Shown one piece after another: positions 1 to 6,671 of a stretch of DNA of 11,856 bases (position 1 is its first letter; each line of letters starts with the position of its first letter). The translations under genes were made by a program, and so were the position numbers. Source of the DNA: CAYNDL01 sp964396115 (GTDB taxonomy: Bacteria; Patescibacteriota; Andersenbacteria; UBA10190; CAIZMI01); contig CAYNDL010000028.1 in NCBI GenBank assembly GCA_964396115.1, positions 1 to 11,856 on the forward strand, in the 5' to 3' direction. Below the pieces are notes generated by a model. That model was not told the DNA's origin. It saw only the letters and a program-made list of their open reading frames with translations, and did no database searches.

Positions 1-2347
1 CCCCACTTGCAGCACAGCTAGTAGCAAACTGCGGAGTCCAAGTTAAGGTCGTGGAGCCGTTGTATATAACGGGGTTTGGCGATGCGGTAAAGGTTAGCGA
101 AGGATTGGGTGCACCAACATTCACTGCCACTGAGTCTGTGACTGTGCCTCCACCAACTTTTGTACAAGTGAGGGTGAGTGTGTAGTTAGTAGACGAACCC
201 AAGTTTAAAGTTTCACTGCCGCCAGTAGCGCTTTTTGTTCCCGTCCAGCCAGAAGCGGGTGTGCTTTGAGCTGTACAGCCAGTGACGTCGTGCGCAGTCC
301 AGGTTGGATTAACACTGACTTCGGAGCCCGTAGCCGGCACGGTAACCGGACCATCACTTCCGTTAACCTTGAAGTCAACGTTTGCCGAGGCAAGTGTAAA
401 GTCCAAACGCAAGAATGACCGCCAATTGCGCCAATCAGACCTTCCTTCTTTCAACCATTCATCAACCCAGATAGCAAACCACGCGGAAGTAGTACTCCGG
501 GGATAAGTTATCTGGCCAGTAATATTACGTGTGGTCCAACAAACTGCATGCGGCCCACCGCAATCTTGTGAAAAATACCATGATCCCCACTCGCGCCAAA
601 TAGGAACAGCGCTGGTCATTGCGAACATTTTCGCGTCCGTTATTGAGTTCCGACAAGCAGTTAATATGACGTAACCAGAAACCGGAATTACATATGGTGA
701 ATTTGGATCGTTGGGATTAGAAACAGTGGAGTAAGTACCGCCGAACACAGGAGAGTTACTAAAATAACGTTGAGCACTAGTTCCACACCAGTCCGGTCTC
801 TCGTATGCCCCGTAGCAAAACACTTCGAACTTCTCCCAACCCGGCCCCCCCATAAACCAATCCACCACGACATAACGAACTGCTTGTACTCTAAAGGCAA
901 TACCGAAAATCCCGATCAGCAACAACAAAGTCATGAGAGTTAGGTCTTTATCCGTTTTTCTCCTGCTTTGCAGCCAAAGCGCGACCACAACAATTATTAT
1001 CAACACTGCGGCGCCAAGACCAACGTAGATCCCGAACTTACCAGGATTCTTCTCTGGCTGACCGCTTGAAGTGGGGGGAACAGTAGATGCGACGGTGTCG
1101 GCAACTGATAATTTCGGAAGACTTAGCGAATCTTCATCCAATACCTTTTTCTGCGAATCGAGTATGCGAACTCGAACCACTGGAGTCGTGATGGCCCTAG
1201 ACAACGGGACTCTTAAACGAACCACTCGAGCGCTTCTTCCCAGATTGATAGCGTCAGTTGTTTGTTTTCCAGCTTCCCCCTTCTCATCACTTACGGTTGC
1301 CTCGACTGTTACTTCAGACTGTGTTTGCCTATCAGCAGAACCGATTATTTCCGCAACTACCGACATAACTTCCCCTGATCGGTAAGCGGCCTTCTCCACC
1401 TTGGTTACCGTAATCTCGGCCGACACACCTTTTACAACCCACCGAAACGGCAAAATATTCGAAGCTTTCTGTCCACTATCATTTAAAACATATAATTCAC
1501 CATAATAAGATTCTGGTTTTTCTAAAGCTTTCACTGTTAATGAGACCGACTTCTTTCCACCAGCTGGAACAACAATTGGTTGTTGTTTTTCACTAGTGTC
1601 CCCAGTCAATAAAGTGCGATTTCTGTAAAATTCATAGATTGCTAACGTTGGGGTAAAAGTTGCTGCCTTTTTTCCTGGGTTGCGAACATCAAAATTCAAT
1701 TGCAGTTCTGCACCCGCATCCACATTAACGCCTGCATCAGGAGACGCGTGTTCTTTGGTATTTACGACAACTATTCCGCTCGGAATCAGAGATGCGAAGG
1801 TTGTGTTGGAGTCGGCAATCTTCAAATCCATATCTTTCCAGCCCAACTCCCACCCCTTGCTTGTTATTACTTGCAGCCTTAGGCGGTAGTCTCCAGCAGG
1901 GACGATTGGCAACTTATATGAATAATTTACTTTCTTTTCTTCCCCACCTCCCAGATAAAATTCTTCAGTGGAAATAAAATAATCAAACTCCGGGGCAACA
2001 TCAAAAACAATCTGGTTAGCTTTTACCTCCGGTTGTTTGCCCAGCAACAAAACTTGATACCTTAAACCGCCGATCCCCTCTTTTTGAGCATTCTTAACAG
2101 TGATTGTTCCAGTAACAGTAGTACCGTCATTATTCAGGGTGCTATCCAGAACATAAATAGCCGGTAACGGCATGGGGACGTCCTTTGTCTGGTCGGTTAC
2201 TTCCGGTCGCTGCTCCTTTGTCACATCAAGTAGGGGCGGCGAAGGAATACCAGGAGTCGGTGGAGGTTCTGGAGTTTCGGCACCCTTAACCTTAATAGCA
2301 ACGGTTATTAAAATCGCGATGATTGGCAAAAGAAATAGTTTTTTCAT
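1..2347 (-). CDS. Secreted Ig-like multidomain membrane protein, 3' end beyond window
   Basis: I followed this minus-strand frame line by line from the ATG at 2347 to base 2 and found no stop: 782 codons, still open at the left edge. An N-terminal signal peptide (MKKLFLLPIIAILITVAIKV, cut near residue 22) leads into a Pro-rich linker and then about 380 residues of beta-rich sequence, probably several CARDB/Ig-like sandwiches. Residues 438-459 form a transmembrane helix followed by QSRRKTDKD (460-468), and 469-485 form a second hydrophobic segment. A Cys- and Trp-rich stretch (about 490-640) follows, then at least two Ig-like repeats (about 655-745 and from 746), the second with NGSTTLTW and ATSCAASG. 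Repeats of this type are common in Patescibacteria surface proteins. The likely role is a surface adhesin or structural protein; no enzymatic motif is visible. The start is supported by a good -10 box 24 nt upstream of the likely leader, but the Shine-Dalgarno is weak. Confidence 0.85.
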   Translation of the reverse strand, partial: MKKLFLLPIIAILITVAIKVKGAETPEPPPTPGIPSPPLLDVTKEQRPEVTDQTKDVPMPLPAIYVLDSTLNNDGTTVTGTITVKNAQKEGIGGLRYQVLLLGKQPEVKANQIVFDVAPEFDYFISTEEFYLGGGEEKKVNYSYKLPIVPAGDYRLRLQVITSKGWELGWKDMDLKIADSNTTFASLIPSGIVVVNTKEHASPDAGVNVDAGAELQLNFDVRNPGKKAATFTPTLAIYEFYRNRTLLTGDTSEKQQPIVVPAGGKKSVSLTVKALEKPESYYGELYVLNDSGQKASNILPFRWVVKGVSAEITVTKVEKAAYRSGEVMSVVAEIIGSADRQTQSEVTVEATVSDEKGEAGKQTTDAINLGRSARVVRLRVPLSRAITTPVVRVRILDSQKKVLDEDSLSLPKLSVADTVASTVPPTSSGQPEKNPGKFGIYVGLGAAVLIIIVVVALWLQSRRKTDKDLTLMTLLLLIGIFGIAFRVQAVRYVVVDWFMGGPGWEKFEVFCYGAYERPDWCGTSAQRYFSNSPVFGGTYSTVSNPNDPNSPYVIPVSGYVILTACRNSITDAKMFAMTSAVPIWREWGSWYFSQDCGGPHAVCWTTRNITGQITYPRSTTSAWFAIWVDEWLKEGRSDWRNWRSFLRLDFTLASANVDFKVNGSDGPVTVPATGSEVSVNPTWTAHDVTGCTAQSTPASGWTGTKSATGGSETLNLGSSTNYTLTLTCTKVGGGTVTDSVAVNVGAPNPSLTFTASPNPVIYNGSTTLTWTPQFATSCAASG

Positions 2348-2370
2348 GTCTTTGTTAAATATTTTGAAGT

Positions 2371-2383
2371 TTCCACCATTATA
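2371..2383 (-). promoter_or_regulatory. -10 promoter element for the Ig-like protein gene
   Basis: A perfect TATAAT lies at 2383-2378 on the minus strand. The predicted transcription start is near 2371, giving a 24-nt leader before the ATG at 2347. No good -35 is seen at the usual distance, because the upstream position falls in the T-run of the preceding terminator. Confidence 0.55.
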
Positions 2384-2400
2384 CAGCCGAGGACGATATT

Positions 2401-2424
2401 AAAAAACCCGACAAATGTCGGGTT
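2401..2424 (-). terminator. Rho-independent terminator of the ABC transporter gene
   Basis: On the minus strand AACCCGACA pairs with TGTCGGGTT around a very short loop and is followed by TTTT. It sits directly after the ABC transporter stop at 2431. A second, weaker hairpin (GTCCC GTTTAA GGGAC) overlaps the stop codon just upstream. Confidence 0.85.
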
Positions 2425-2430
2425 GGTCCC

Positions 2431-4326
2431 TTAAACGGGACACGTAACTAACACACGCTGGTCTCTTGCCAGACGGCGAAAGGTCTCAGACTTCTCGTAA
2501 AGTTCCTCGAACGAACCGGCCTCAGCCTCTATCTGGGACTCGCCCTCGCCCACTTCACCCGCATTCCGCAGGACAATAAACTTCGTGCAGATCTCGCGCA
2601 CGGTACTCAAACGGTGGGCAACAATTAGTGCCGAGACCTCGCCGTGCAGAACTTCGGCCAAACCGCGCTGGACTTCTTTCTCTGTTGTAGAGTCAAGACT
2701 CGAAGTCGCTTCATCGATGACCATGAATAACGGCTTCTTGATCGCCGCTGCCCCAATCATCAATCTCTGCGCCTGTCCCCCCGACAGCTTGATCCCGTTC
2801 TTGCCGACCTTAGTGTCCAACCCTTCGGTGAGACGGTCGCCGAAGTCGATCTGAAGAAGCCGCATGAGGCTCCACAGTTCATCATCCGTGATCTTTTCTC
2901 TCTCCTCTGGCGATAGGCTGTAGGTGAGGTTGTAACGGAGCGTCCCGTCCAATACTAAGGATTGCTGAGGAATATACCCAACCAACTTCATCCATGAGGA
3001 GAGTCGGATATCCTTCAGAAGGCAACCATTGACATGGACCTCCCCCGAATCGGGATCCATGAAACGGAGCAGCAACCGCATGACAGTTGTTTTTCCCACT
3101 CCGGAAGGGCCGATCAGGGCCACCTTCTCTCCGGGTTCGATCGAAAAGCTCAGGTTCCTCACAACGGGAACAGTGTGTTTTTCGTCTCGCCGTCCCTCCT
3201 CGGTGTCTCCGAGGGGGTAGGTGTAGGACACATTTTCGAAAGCTACACGAACCGGGGCGGTCTGATGCAGCATGTGTGAATCAGCAGATTCAATAAAAGC
3301 AGGAGGGATTGTCAGCGCTTCTATCATGGAACGAATGGACGGCATATTGCGGCTCAGGCGCTGCTCAATGTACCCCACCTGCCACATATTCTGGTTGAGC
3401 GTATTCGCCCAGCTAAAAAGTGGGTAGAGCATGCCCATCGTCCAGTTGCCTTGCCATGTCTGCCAAACAGAATAGGCCATGACCGCAAACAATCCAAACA
3501 TTGCAACATATTCCCGAAGGATGCACTGGCCGATAAACCAGAACCAGAACTTTCTATCGTCCTTAAGAATGCGGTTAAACCATCCATCCATCTCCTCCTG
3601 TTCTTCCTGTTCCTTGCCTCCGGTCTTCACACGTTCCATTTTGTCCCACCGTTCTACGCGTCGCCGATTGAGACGACGGAAATCCTTTTCTATCGGTGTG
3701 CAGATTTGGGCGACGTGTTTGTTCAGGCAAAGCGACCATGACAGATGAACGGCAACTACCAAAGTCATGATCGCTCCTGCCACTAGACTCAAAAACCACA
3801 AAAGCAGGAATGAGACTAACAATGTCAGAAGCACCGCCATACTCTCGAAGAGAATCATGAATTGGACTTCGATGATCTTCCAACGTCCGCGGTCGATATT
3901 CGACGAAGTGAGCAGCGTTCCTTCTTGCAGATGCTGTCCCATCGTCTTTTCAAAAAAGAGTTCAGTGATCCGATGGTCATTAAAAACCATGTTTTCACCC
4001 AGCATCCACTCGCGGATTAAAGACTGGCGCCAATGGATGACCTTCTGCAATAGACTGCAGATAATCAACCCACCAAAACAAACCAGCAAGGAATAGGCAT
4101 CTTTAGCAACCAACCCATCGAACACTTTCCCGAGCAGGAAAGGCTGCACAGAAGTTAGCACGATAACCAAAACAAGCAGGAGGAGATACCACCCCGCAGC
4201 CTTGCGGCTAGCTGGTGTGATCAGCTCCTTCCAAACCCACAGGAAGATCTTTTTGGTTTCAAAGATTTCTTTCAGGTAATCGCGCATGCTTTCCGGCACC
4301 CTCTGTAATTCCTGGTCCTCACTCAT
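2431..4326 (-). CDS. ABC transporter half-molecule, fused permease and ATPase
   Basis: A complete 631-aa ABC exporter-type protein that would act as a dimer in the cytoplasmic membrane. The N-terminal part holds hydrophobic segments at about 45-65, 78-95, 155-190 and 258-310. The C-terminal ATPase shows Walker A GPSGVGKTT (406-414), Q-loop YIPQQ (451-455), signature LSGGQ (514-518), Walker B with the catalytic glutamate LFMVIDEA (533-540), D-loop SSLD (542-545) and the H-loop histidine H571, so it should be active. The length fits MsbA/Atm1-like exporters; there is no peptidase domain. A highly charged loop (about 220-256) and an acidic insertion in the early ATPase domain (372-384) are slightly unusual. 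The start is fixed by GGGAGGA at 4337-4331. The substrate cannot be told from sequence; a 35-codon ORF lies upstream on the same strand. Confidence 0.95.
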   Translation of the reverse strand: MSEDQELQRVPESMRDYLKEIFETKKIFLWVWKELITPASRKAAGWYLLLLVLVIVLTSVQPFLLGKVFDGLVAKDAYSLLVCFGGLIICSLLQKVIHWRQSLIREWMLGENMVFNDHRITELFFEKTMGQHLQEGTLLTSSNIDRGRWKIIEVQFMILFESMAVLLTLLVSFLLLWFLSLVAGAIMTLVVAVHLSWSLCLNKHVAQICTPIEKDFRRLNRRRVERWDKMERVKTGGKEQEEQEEMDGWFNRILKDDRKFWFWFIGQCILREYVAMFGLFAVMAYSVWQTWQGNWTMGMLYPLFSWANTLNQNMWQVGYIEQRLSRNMPSIRSMIEALTIPPAFIESADSHMLHQTAPVRVAFENVSYTYPLGDTEEGRRDEKHTVPVVRNLSFSIEPGEKVALIGPSGVGKTTVMRLLLRFMDPDSGEVHVNGCLLKDIRLSSWMKLVGYIPQQSLVLDGTLRYNLTYSLSPEEREKITDDELWSLMRLLQIDFGDRLTEGLDTKVGKNGIKLSGGQAQRLMIGAAAIKKPLFMVIDEATSSLDSTTEKEVQRGLAEVLHGEVSALIVAHRLSTVREICTKFIVLRNAGEVGEGESQIEAEAGSFEELYEKSETFRRLARDQRVLVTCPV

Positions 4327-4330
4327 TTTT

Positions 4331-4337
4331 TCCTCCC
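4331..4337 (-). promoter_or_regulatory. Strong Shine-Dalgarno of the ABC transporter gene
   Basis: GGGAGGA is followed by five A residues and then the ATG at 4326. A possible -10 (TATAGA) lies near 4344-4349, but no convincing -35 accompanies it. Confidence 0.7.
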
Positions 4338-4370
4338 AGACGTCTATAAAGTGTGTGGAACTTGTTAACG

Positions 4371-4399
4371 AACAATCCCCGGCGCATGCCGGGGATGTT
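4371..4399 (-). terminator. GC-rich hairpin between the 35-aa ORF and the ABC gene
   Basis: ATCCCCGGC (4375-4383) pairs perfectly with GCCGGGGAT (4388-4396) around GCAT, and three more pairs form beyond a single bulged A. On the minus strand it is followed by TTGTTCGTT, an imperfect T-rich tail. It fits a terminator of the small transcript that starts near 4534, or an attenuator ahead of the ABC gene. On the plus strand nothing upstream needs terminating. Confidence 0.6.
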
Positions 4400-4420
4400 T
4401 AAGAAGCTAATTAAGGCTTT

Positions 4421-4528
4421 TTAAGCAACCTCGAAATGCGATTTAATACCAACGGTAGCCGCCACAGAACCGGCAACAAAAAGTGGTAAATTAACGGGCT
4501 TAATAGAGTGTTGGCACATGTATTTCAT
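4421..4528 (-). CDS. Small hydrophobic peptide, 35 aa, probably leaderless
   Basis: An ATG at 4528 opens a 35-codon frame ending in TAA at 4421. The peptide begins MKYMCQHSIK, has a central hydrophobic Gly/Ala-rich stretch (PLFVAGSVAATVGI, about residues 15-28) and ends KSHFEVA. It has no Shine-Dalgarno, but a very good promoter (TTGACC, 17 bp, TATATT) places the transcript start about 6 nt before the ATG. A GC-rich hairpin follows 24 bases after the stop, giving a self-contained unit of about 165 nt. The ABC transporter starts 94 bp downstream on the same strand. The peptide could be a membrane microprotein, an exported peptide, or a by-chance frame in a small RNA; I do not recognise it. The promoter and hairpin support the unit more than the coding sense. 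Confidence 0.5.
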   Translation of the reverse strand: MKYMCQHSIKPVNLPLFVAGSVAATVGIKSHFEVA

Positions 4529-4540
4529 TAGTAGTAGTTA

Positions 4541-4569
4541 AATATAAGGCAAGAAATATTCGGGGTCAA
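4541..4569 (-). promoter_or_regulatory. Sigma-70-type promoter of the 35-aa ORF
   Basis: On the minus strand TTGACC (4569-4564) and TATATT (4546-4541) are separated by exactly 17 bp. The predicted start is near 4534, six bases before the ATG at 4528. Confidence 0.65.
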
Positions 4570-4587
4570 ATAACAAAAAACAATCTG

Positions 4588-4616
4588 TTGACATGTTACT
4601 GATAATGTATTATCAT
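4588..4616 (+). promoter_or_regulatory. Sigma-70-type promoter of the GC-rich Cys protein gene
   Basis: A perfect TTGACA (4588-4593), a 17-bp spacer and TATCAT (4611-4616) give a predicted start near 4623 and a leader of about 55 nt. It lies back to back with the promoter of the 35-aa ORF: the two -35 boxes are 18 bp apart. Confidence 0.75.
4600..4615. promoter_or_regulatory. Fur-box-like palindrome overlapping the -10 box
   Basis: TGATAAT, GT, ATTATCA form a perfect 7-2-7 inverted repeat that covers the end of the spacer and most of the -10. The half-sites are those of the classical Fur family box (TGATAAT N ATTATCA), but with a two-base centre instead of one. Its place over the core promoter suits a repressor. 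No regulator gene of this type is in the window. Confidence 0.5.
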
Positions 4617-4677
4617 TGTGTCTTCGCTGTTTTGGCGAACTTTGGATGTTGTTTACACACTTAGGGAGGAAACGCGT

Positions 4678-5472
4678 ATGAAGACACGGGAGACCAAGGA
4701 GAAGCAAAAGCAGGTCCAGACGTTGGCGGAACTGCTGTCTATGGCCTTCGAGCACGCCGGCGACCTGGGCAACCAGTTGCTCGGCCTCATCGAGGCGCAG
4801 GAGGAGGACAATCGAGCCACGCTCCTGGCCAGTGCGCTGTCCACGGTCGGCACGGTTGAGCCCACGACGAAATGGGGCGGTGACCGGGCCATCTCCGAAG
4901 AGGAGTGGGACACCCGTTACCAGCGCCTCAAGGGCTTCGTGGTTCGGGTCGGAGACTTCGCCTCAACTGGCATGAACGAGACACCGTACTTCGCCAGCCT
5001 GATCTGGACACGCCTGCAACAGCTCGATGATCGCGTGGACCGAGTCGTCGCCCTGGAAGCCATCATGACGGACATCGCGCCGTACGCCCCCGTTCCCGAA
5101 CACATCTGTCGATGTGACGCGGACGCGGTCAGCGTGGAGTTGAGCTCGCCCGAAATGACCGAAGCCAAGGGCATGCTCAACACGTTCTTCAACGGCAAGC
5201 ACAGCAAGATCGAACTCGGCGCCATGATGGACCACCTGCTCGAGAAGGCGGCGAGTCGCGAACAGCGCATCGCCCTCCTGCTCGAGTTCTACCACCACCG
5301 ACCGCGAGTCGAGCGCACCATGGTCGTCATGTCGGCGGATCTCATCCCCGACGAGATCCGCGAGCGCCTGTCCAAGGGCTGCGACTGCGCCCTCTGCCGC
5401 GCCCGTCGCGAGCAGCAGCAGAACAACGGCGACGAGAAGCCCGCCACCGAACCGGCCGGCGCGGCTTCGTAG
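4678..5472 (+). CDS. GC-rich protein of unknown function with CxC and CxCxxC clusters
   Basis: A 264-aa soluble protein I do not recognise. The ATG at 4678 is chosen over the upstream GTG at 4618 because AGGGAGGA (4663-4670) stands 7 nt before it and the promoter start falls at about 4623. The N-terminus is charged and helical (KTRETKEKQKQ). Possible metal ligands are HICRC (H142, C144, C146), HH at 206-207 and CDCALC (C235, C237, C240). The tail (from about 245) is Gln/Pro/Ala-rich and looks disordered. There is no signal peptide or membrane segment. Sampled 60-base lines of the gene are 65 and 72 % G+C, against about 45 % in the cupin gene, and third codon positions are mostly G or C; this may mean transfer from a GC-rich donor. 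It has its own promoter with a palindromic operator candidate and its own terminator. Confidence 0.85.
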   Translation: MKTRETKEKQKQVQTLAELLSMAFEHAGDLGNQLLGLIEAQEEDNRATLLASALSTVGTVEPTTKWGGDRAISEEEWDTRYQRLKGFVVRVGDFASTGMNETPYFASLIWTRLQQLDDRVDRVVALEAIMTDIAPYAPVPEHICRCDADAVSVELSSPEMTEAKGMLNTFFNGKHSKIELGAMMDHLLEKAASREQRIALLLEFYHHRPRVERTMVVMSADLIPDEIRERLSKGCDCALCRARREQQQNNGDEKPATEPAGAAS

Positions 5473-5507
5473 TCCGTTCCAACGCTAGTTCCCTATTATC
5501 CCTTTTG

Positions 5508-5535
5508 CCCCGCGAGGTACCTCGCGGGGTGTTTT
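5508..5535 (+). terminator. Terminator of the GC-rich Cys protein gene
   Basis: A 22-nt perfect palindrome (5508-5529), CCCCGCGAGGT and its complement, is followed by TGTTTTATT. It lies 35 bases after the stop at 5472. Confidence 0.9.
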
Positions 5536-5540
5536 ATTAA

Positions 5541-5565
5541 TTTAAAAGCCGCCACGAGGGCGGCT
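5541..5565 (-). terminator. Terminator of the 169-aa unknown gene
   Basis: On the minus strand AGCCGCC pairs with GGCGGCT around a 5-nt loop, followed by TTTAAATT. It lies six bases after the TGA at 5571 and back to back with the plus-strand terminator. Confidence 0.85.
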
Positions 5566-5570
5566 GTAAC

Positions 5571-6080
5571 TCACGAACAAAGATCAAGGATCTCCCGCAA
5601 ACGTTCCGGACTGTACAGGAGACGCAGCGGAATGGCTCGCACGACCGAGCGGTAGTTGCCGAGTACCGGGACGCAAATCTCATACTTGAAACAGAGATTC
5701 CCCAGTGCCTCGGCGGATTCGACCTTCTGCACGAGCTTCGCCGCCAATTTGTCGGGGGAAAACTCTTCCGGTATCGGAATGAGGAAGAACTCCTGGTCGG
5801 CCAACATCTCGTTGACTTTGACCAGCGCTTGCGAGAACGGTTTCTGCTCCCCGAACAAAAGGGAACGCGCCGTGACCTCGATCTTCCACGTTTCCGGAAT
5901 GTGGTAGTCGCTCAGTTGGTCACGAGCGACTTCGTTCCGCCGGTTCGGAAGGTGGAGCTTCAAGTCCAATCCCGTAAGACTCCTTTGGACGGCCGTCTGG
6001 CCGCCCGCCACAGTAAGCTGTTCCTGGCGCGAAAGGATTTCTCCCAGCCTGGCAGCGTTCAACGAGGTTCCCAAAGACAT
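5571..6080 (-). CDS. Conserved-looking hypothetical protein, 169 aa
   Basis: I chose the ATG at 6080 (MSLGTSLNAARLG) over the one seven codons upstream because AGGAG lies 7 nt before it. The protein is soluble, without signal peptide or membrane segment. It has a helical N-terminus (about 1-30), a central part with alternating charged and hydrophobic residues (WKIEVTARSLLFGEQKPFSQ, about 71-90) and a C-terminal basic helix (YSPERLREILDLCS). I recognise no family and no catalytic motif. It is a single-gene unit: promoter TTGACT, 17 bp, TAAAGT with a 30-nt leader, and its own terminator. Base composition is somewhat higher in G+C than the cupin next to it. It shares the pattern of strong Shine-Dalgarno, single gene and terminator with the unknown genes at 4678 and 6672. 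Confidence 0.8.
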   Translation of the reverse strand: MSLGTSLNAARLGEILSRQEQLTVAGGQTAVQRSLTGLDLKLHLPNRRNEVARDQLSDYHIPETWKIEVTARSLLFGEQKPFSQALVKVNEMLADQEFFLIPIPEEFSPDKLAAKLVQKVESAEALGNLCFKYEICVPVLGNYRSVVRAIPLRLLYSPERLREILDLCS

Positions 6081-6116
6081 TTCTATTCTCCTGGGGGGCA
6101 AAGGACGAGACAGTAC

Positions 6117-6145
6117 ACTTTAGACATAAAAACCGTGCCAGTCAA
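6117..6145 (-). promoter_or_regulatory. Promoter of the 169-aa unknown gene
   Basis: TTGACT (6145-6140) and TAAAGT (6122-6117) on the minus strand are separated by 17 bp. The predicted start is near 6110, giving a 30-nt leader that carries the Shine-Dalgarno. Confidence 0.6.
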
Positions 6146-6180
6146 GGTTTCCTAAAACACTGTCGCGAGAAAAAACAATC

Positions 6181-6189
6181 TGGTATAAA
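6181..6189 (+). promoter_or_regulatory. Extended -10 promoter of the cupin gene
   Basis: TGGTATAAA fits the extended -10 pattern TGn-TATAAT; the upstream -35 position is a poor match. The predicted start near 6196 gives a 22-nt AT-rich leader with no Shine-Dalgarno. Confidence 0.55.
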
Positions 6190-6217
6190 TAAAAAACCGA
6201 ATTATTAATTTAAATAT

Positions 6218-6601
6218 ATGGGATATATAACTGATATCGAAAAAGAGACAATCGACAATGATAATTTTCGTAAGGTGCTTTTTACTGCTAAACACAGCCA
6301 GTTGGTACTGATGAGTTTAAAACCAAGTGAAGAGATCGGCGAAGAAGTACACGAGCTCGACCAATTCATTCGCATTGAAGCAGGACAAGGCAAAGCAGTA
6401 ATGGACGGTGAAGAGAGTGAAGTACAAGACGGAACAGCGATCGTTGTCCCCGCTGGGACAAAACATAACGTGATAAATAGTTCGCAAACTGAACCGTTAA
6501 AACTCTACACGATCTATTCCCCTCCCGAACATCGTGACGGAACGATCCATAAAACAAAAGAAGAAGCCGAAGCAGATACTGAAGACCATTACGAAGGCTA
6601 A
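6218..6601 (+). CDS. Small single-domain cupin protein
   Basis: A 127-aa one-domain cupin. It closely resembles a widespread short cupin family whose members read like KVLFTAKHSQLVLMSLKP followed by GEEIGEEVH. The first metal motif is altered: H45 is followed by ELDQF, so the second His of HxH is missing, with Q49 and E54 left as possible ligands. Motif 2 is intact as PAGTKHNVIN (H83). The tail has YSPPEHRDGT, then an acidic end. These proteins are cytoplasmic and of uncertain role; some cupins of this size are isomerases or small-molecule sensors. The ATG at 6218 has no Shine-Dalgarno and a short leader. A strong hairpin follows the stop. Base composition is moderate and unlike the GC-rich neighbours. 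Confidence 0.92.
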   Translation: MGYITDIEKETIDNDNFRKVLFTAKHSQLVLMSLKPSEEIGEEVHELDQFIRIEAGQGKAVMDGEESEVQDGTAIVVPAGTKHNVINSSQTEPLKLYTIYSPPEHRDGTIHKTKEEAEADTEDHYEG

Positions 6602-6610
6602 CTAATAATA

Positions 6611-6640
6611 AAGATCCGCTCATCATGAGCGGATCTTATT
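6611..6640 (+). terminator. Terminator of the cupin gene
   Basis: AAGATCCGCTCA (6611-6622) pairs perfectly over 12 bp with 6626-6637 around a 3-nt loop. The T-run is poor (TTATT), so it may act in both directions or only protect the 3' end. Confidence 0.7.
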
Positions 6641-6664
6641 AAAAAAGGCCGCAGTCAAGCGGCC
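6641..6664 (-). terminator. Terminator of the 253-aa unknown gene
   Basis: On the minus strand GGCCGC, a 6-nt loop and GCGGCC are followed by TTTTTT. It lies seven bases after the TAG at 6672. Confidence 0.88.
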
Positions 6665-6671
6665 GGAATGT

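Noticed and set aside
900..934. Internal ATG at 934 (MTLLLLIG) as the start of a separate gene
   Set aside because: The reading frame is continuous from 2347, there is no Shine-Dalgarno and no promoter before 934; kept as a fusion idea only.
3767..4096. Plus-strand 109-codon frame inside the ABC transporter
   Set aside because: It is a shadow frame opposite the conserved membrane domain, with no ribosome site or recognisable domain.
4618..4677. GTG start at 4618 for the GC-rich Cys protein
   Set aside because: It lies upstream of the predicted transcription start near 4623 and has no Shine-Dalgarno; the ATG at 4678 has AGGGAGGA at ideal spacing.
5829..6155. Plus-strand 108-codon frame opposite the 169-aa gene
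   Set aside because: It is antisense to a gene with promoter, Shine-Dalgarno and terminator, and has none of these itself.
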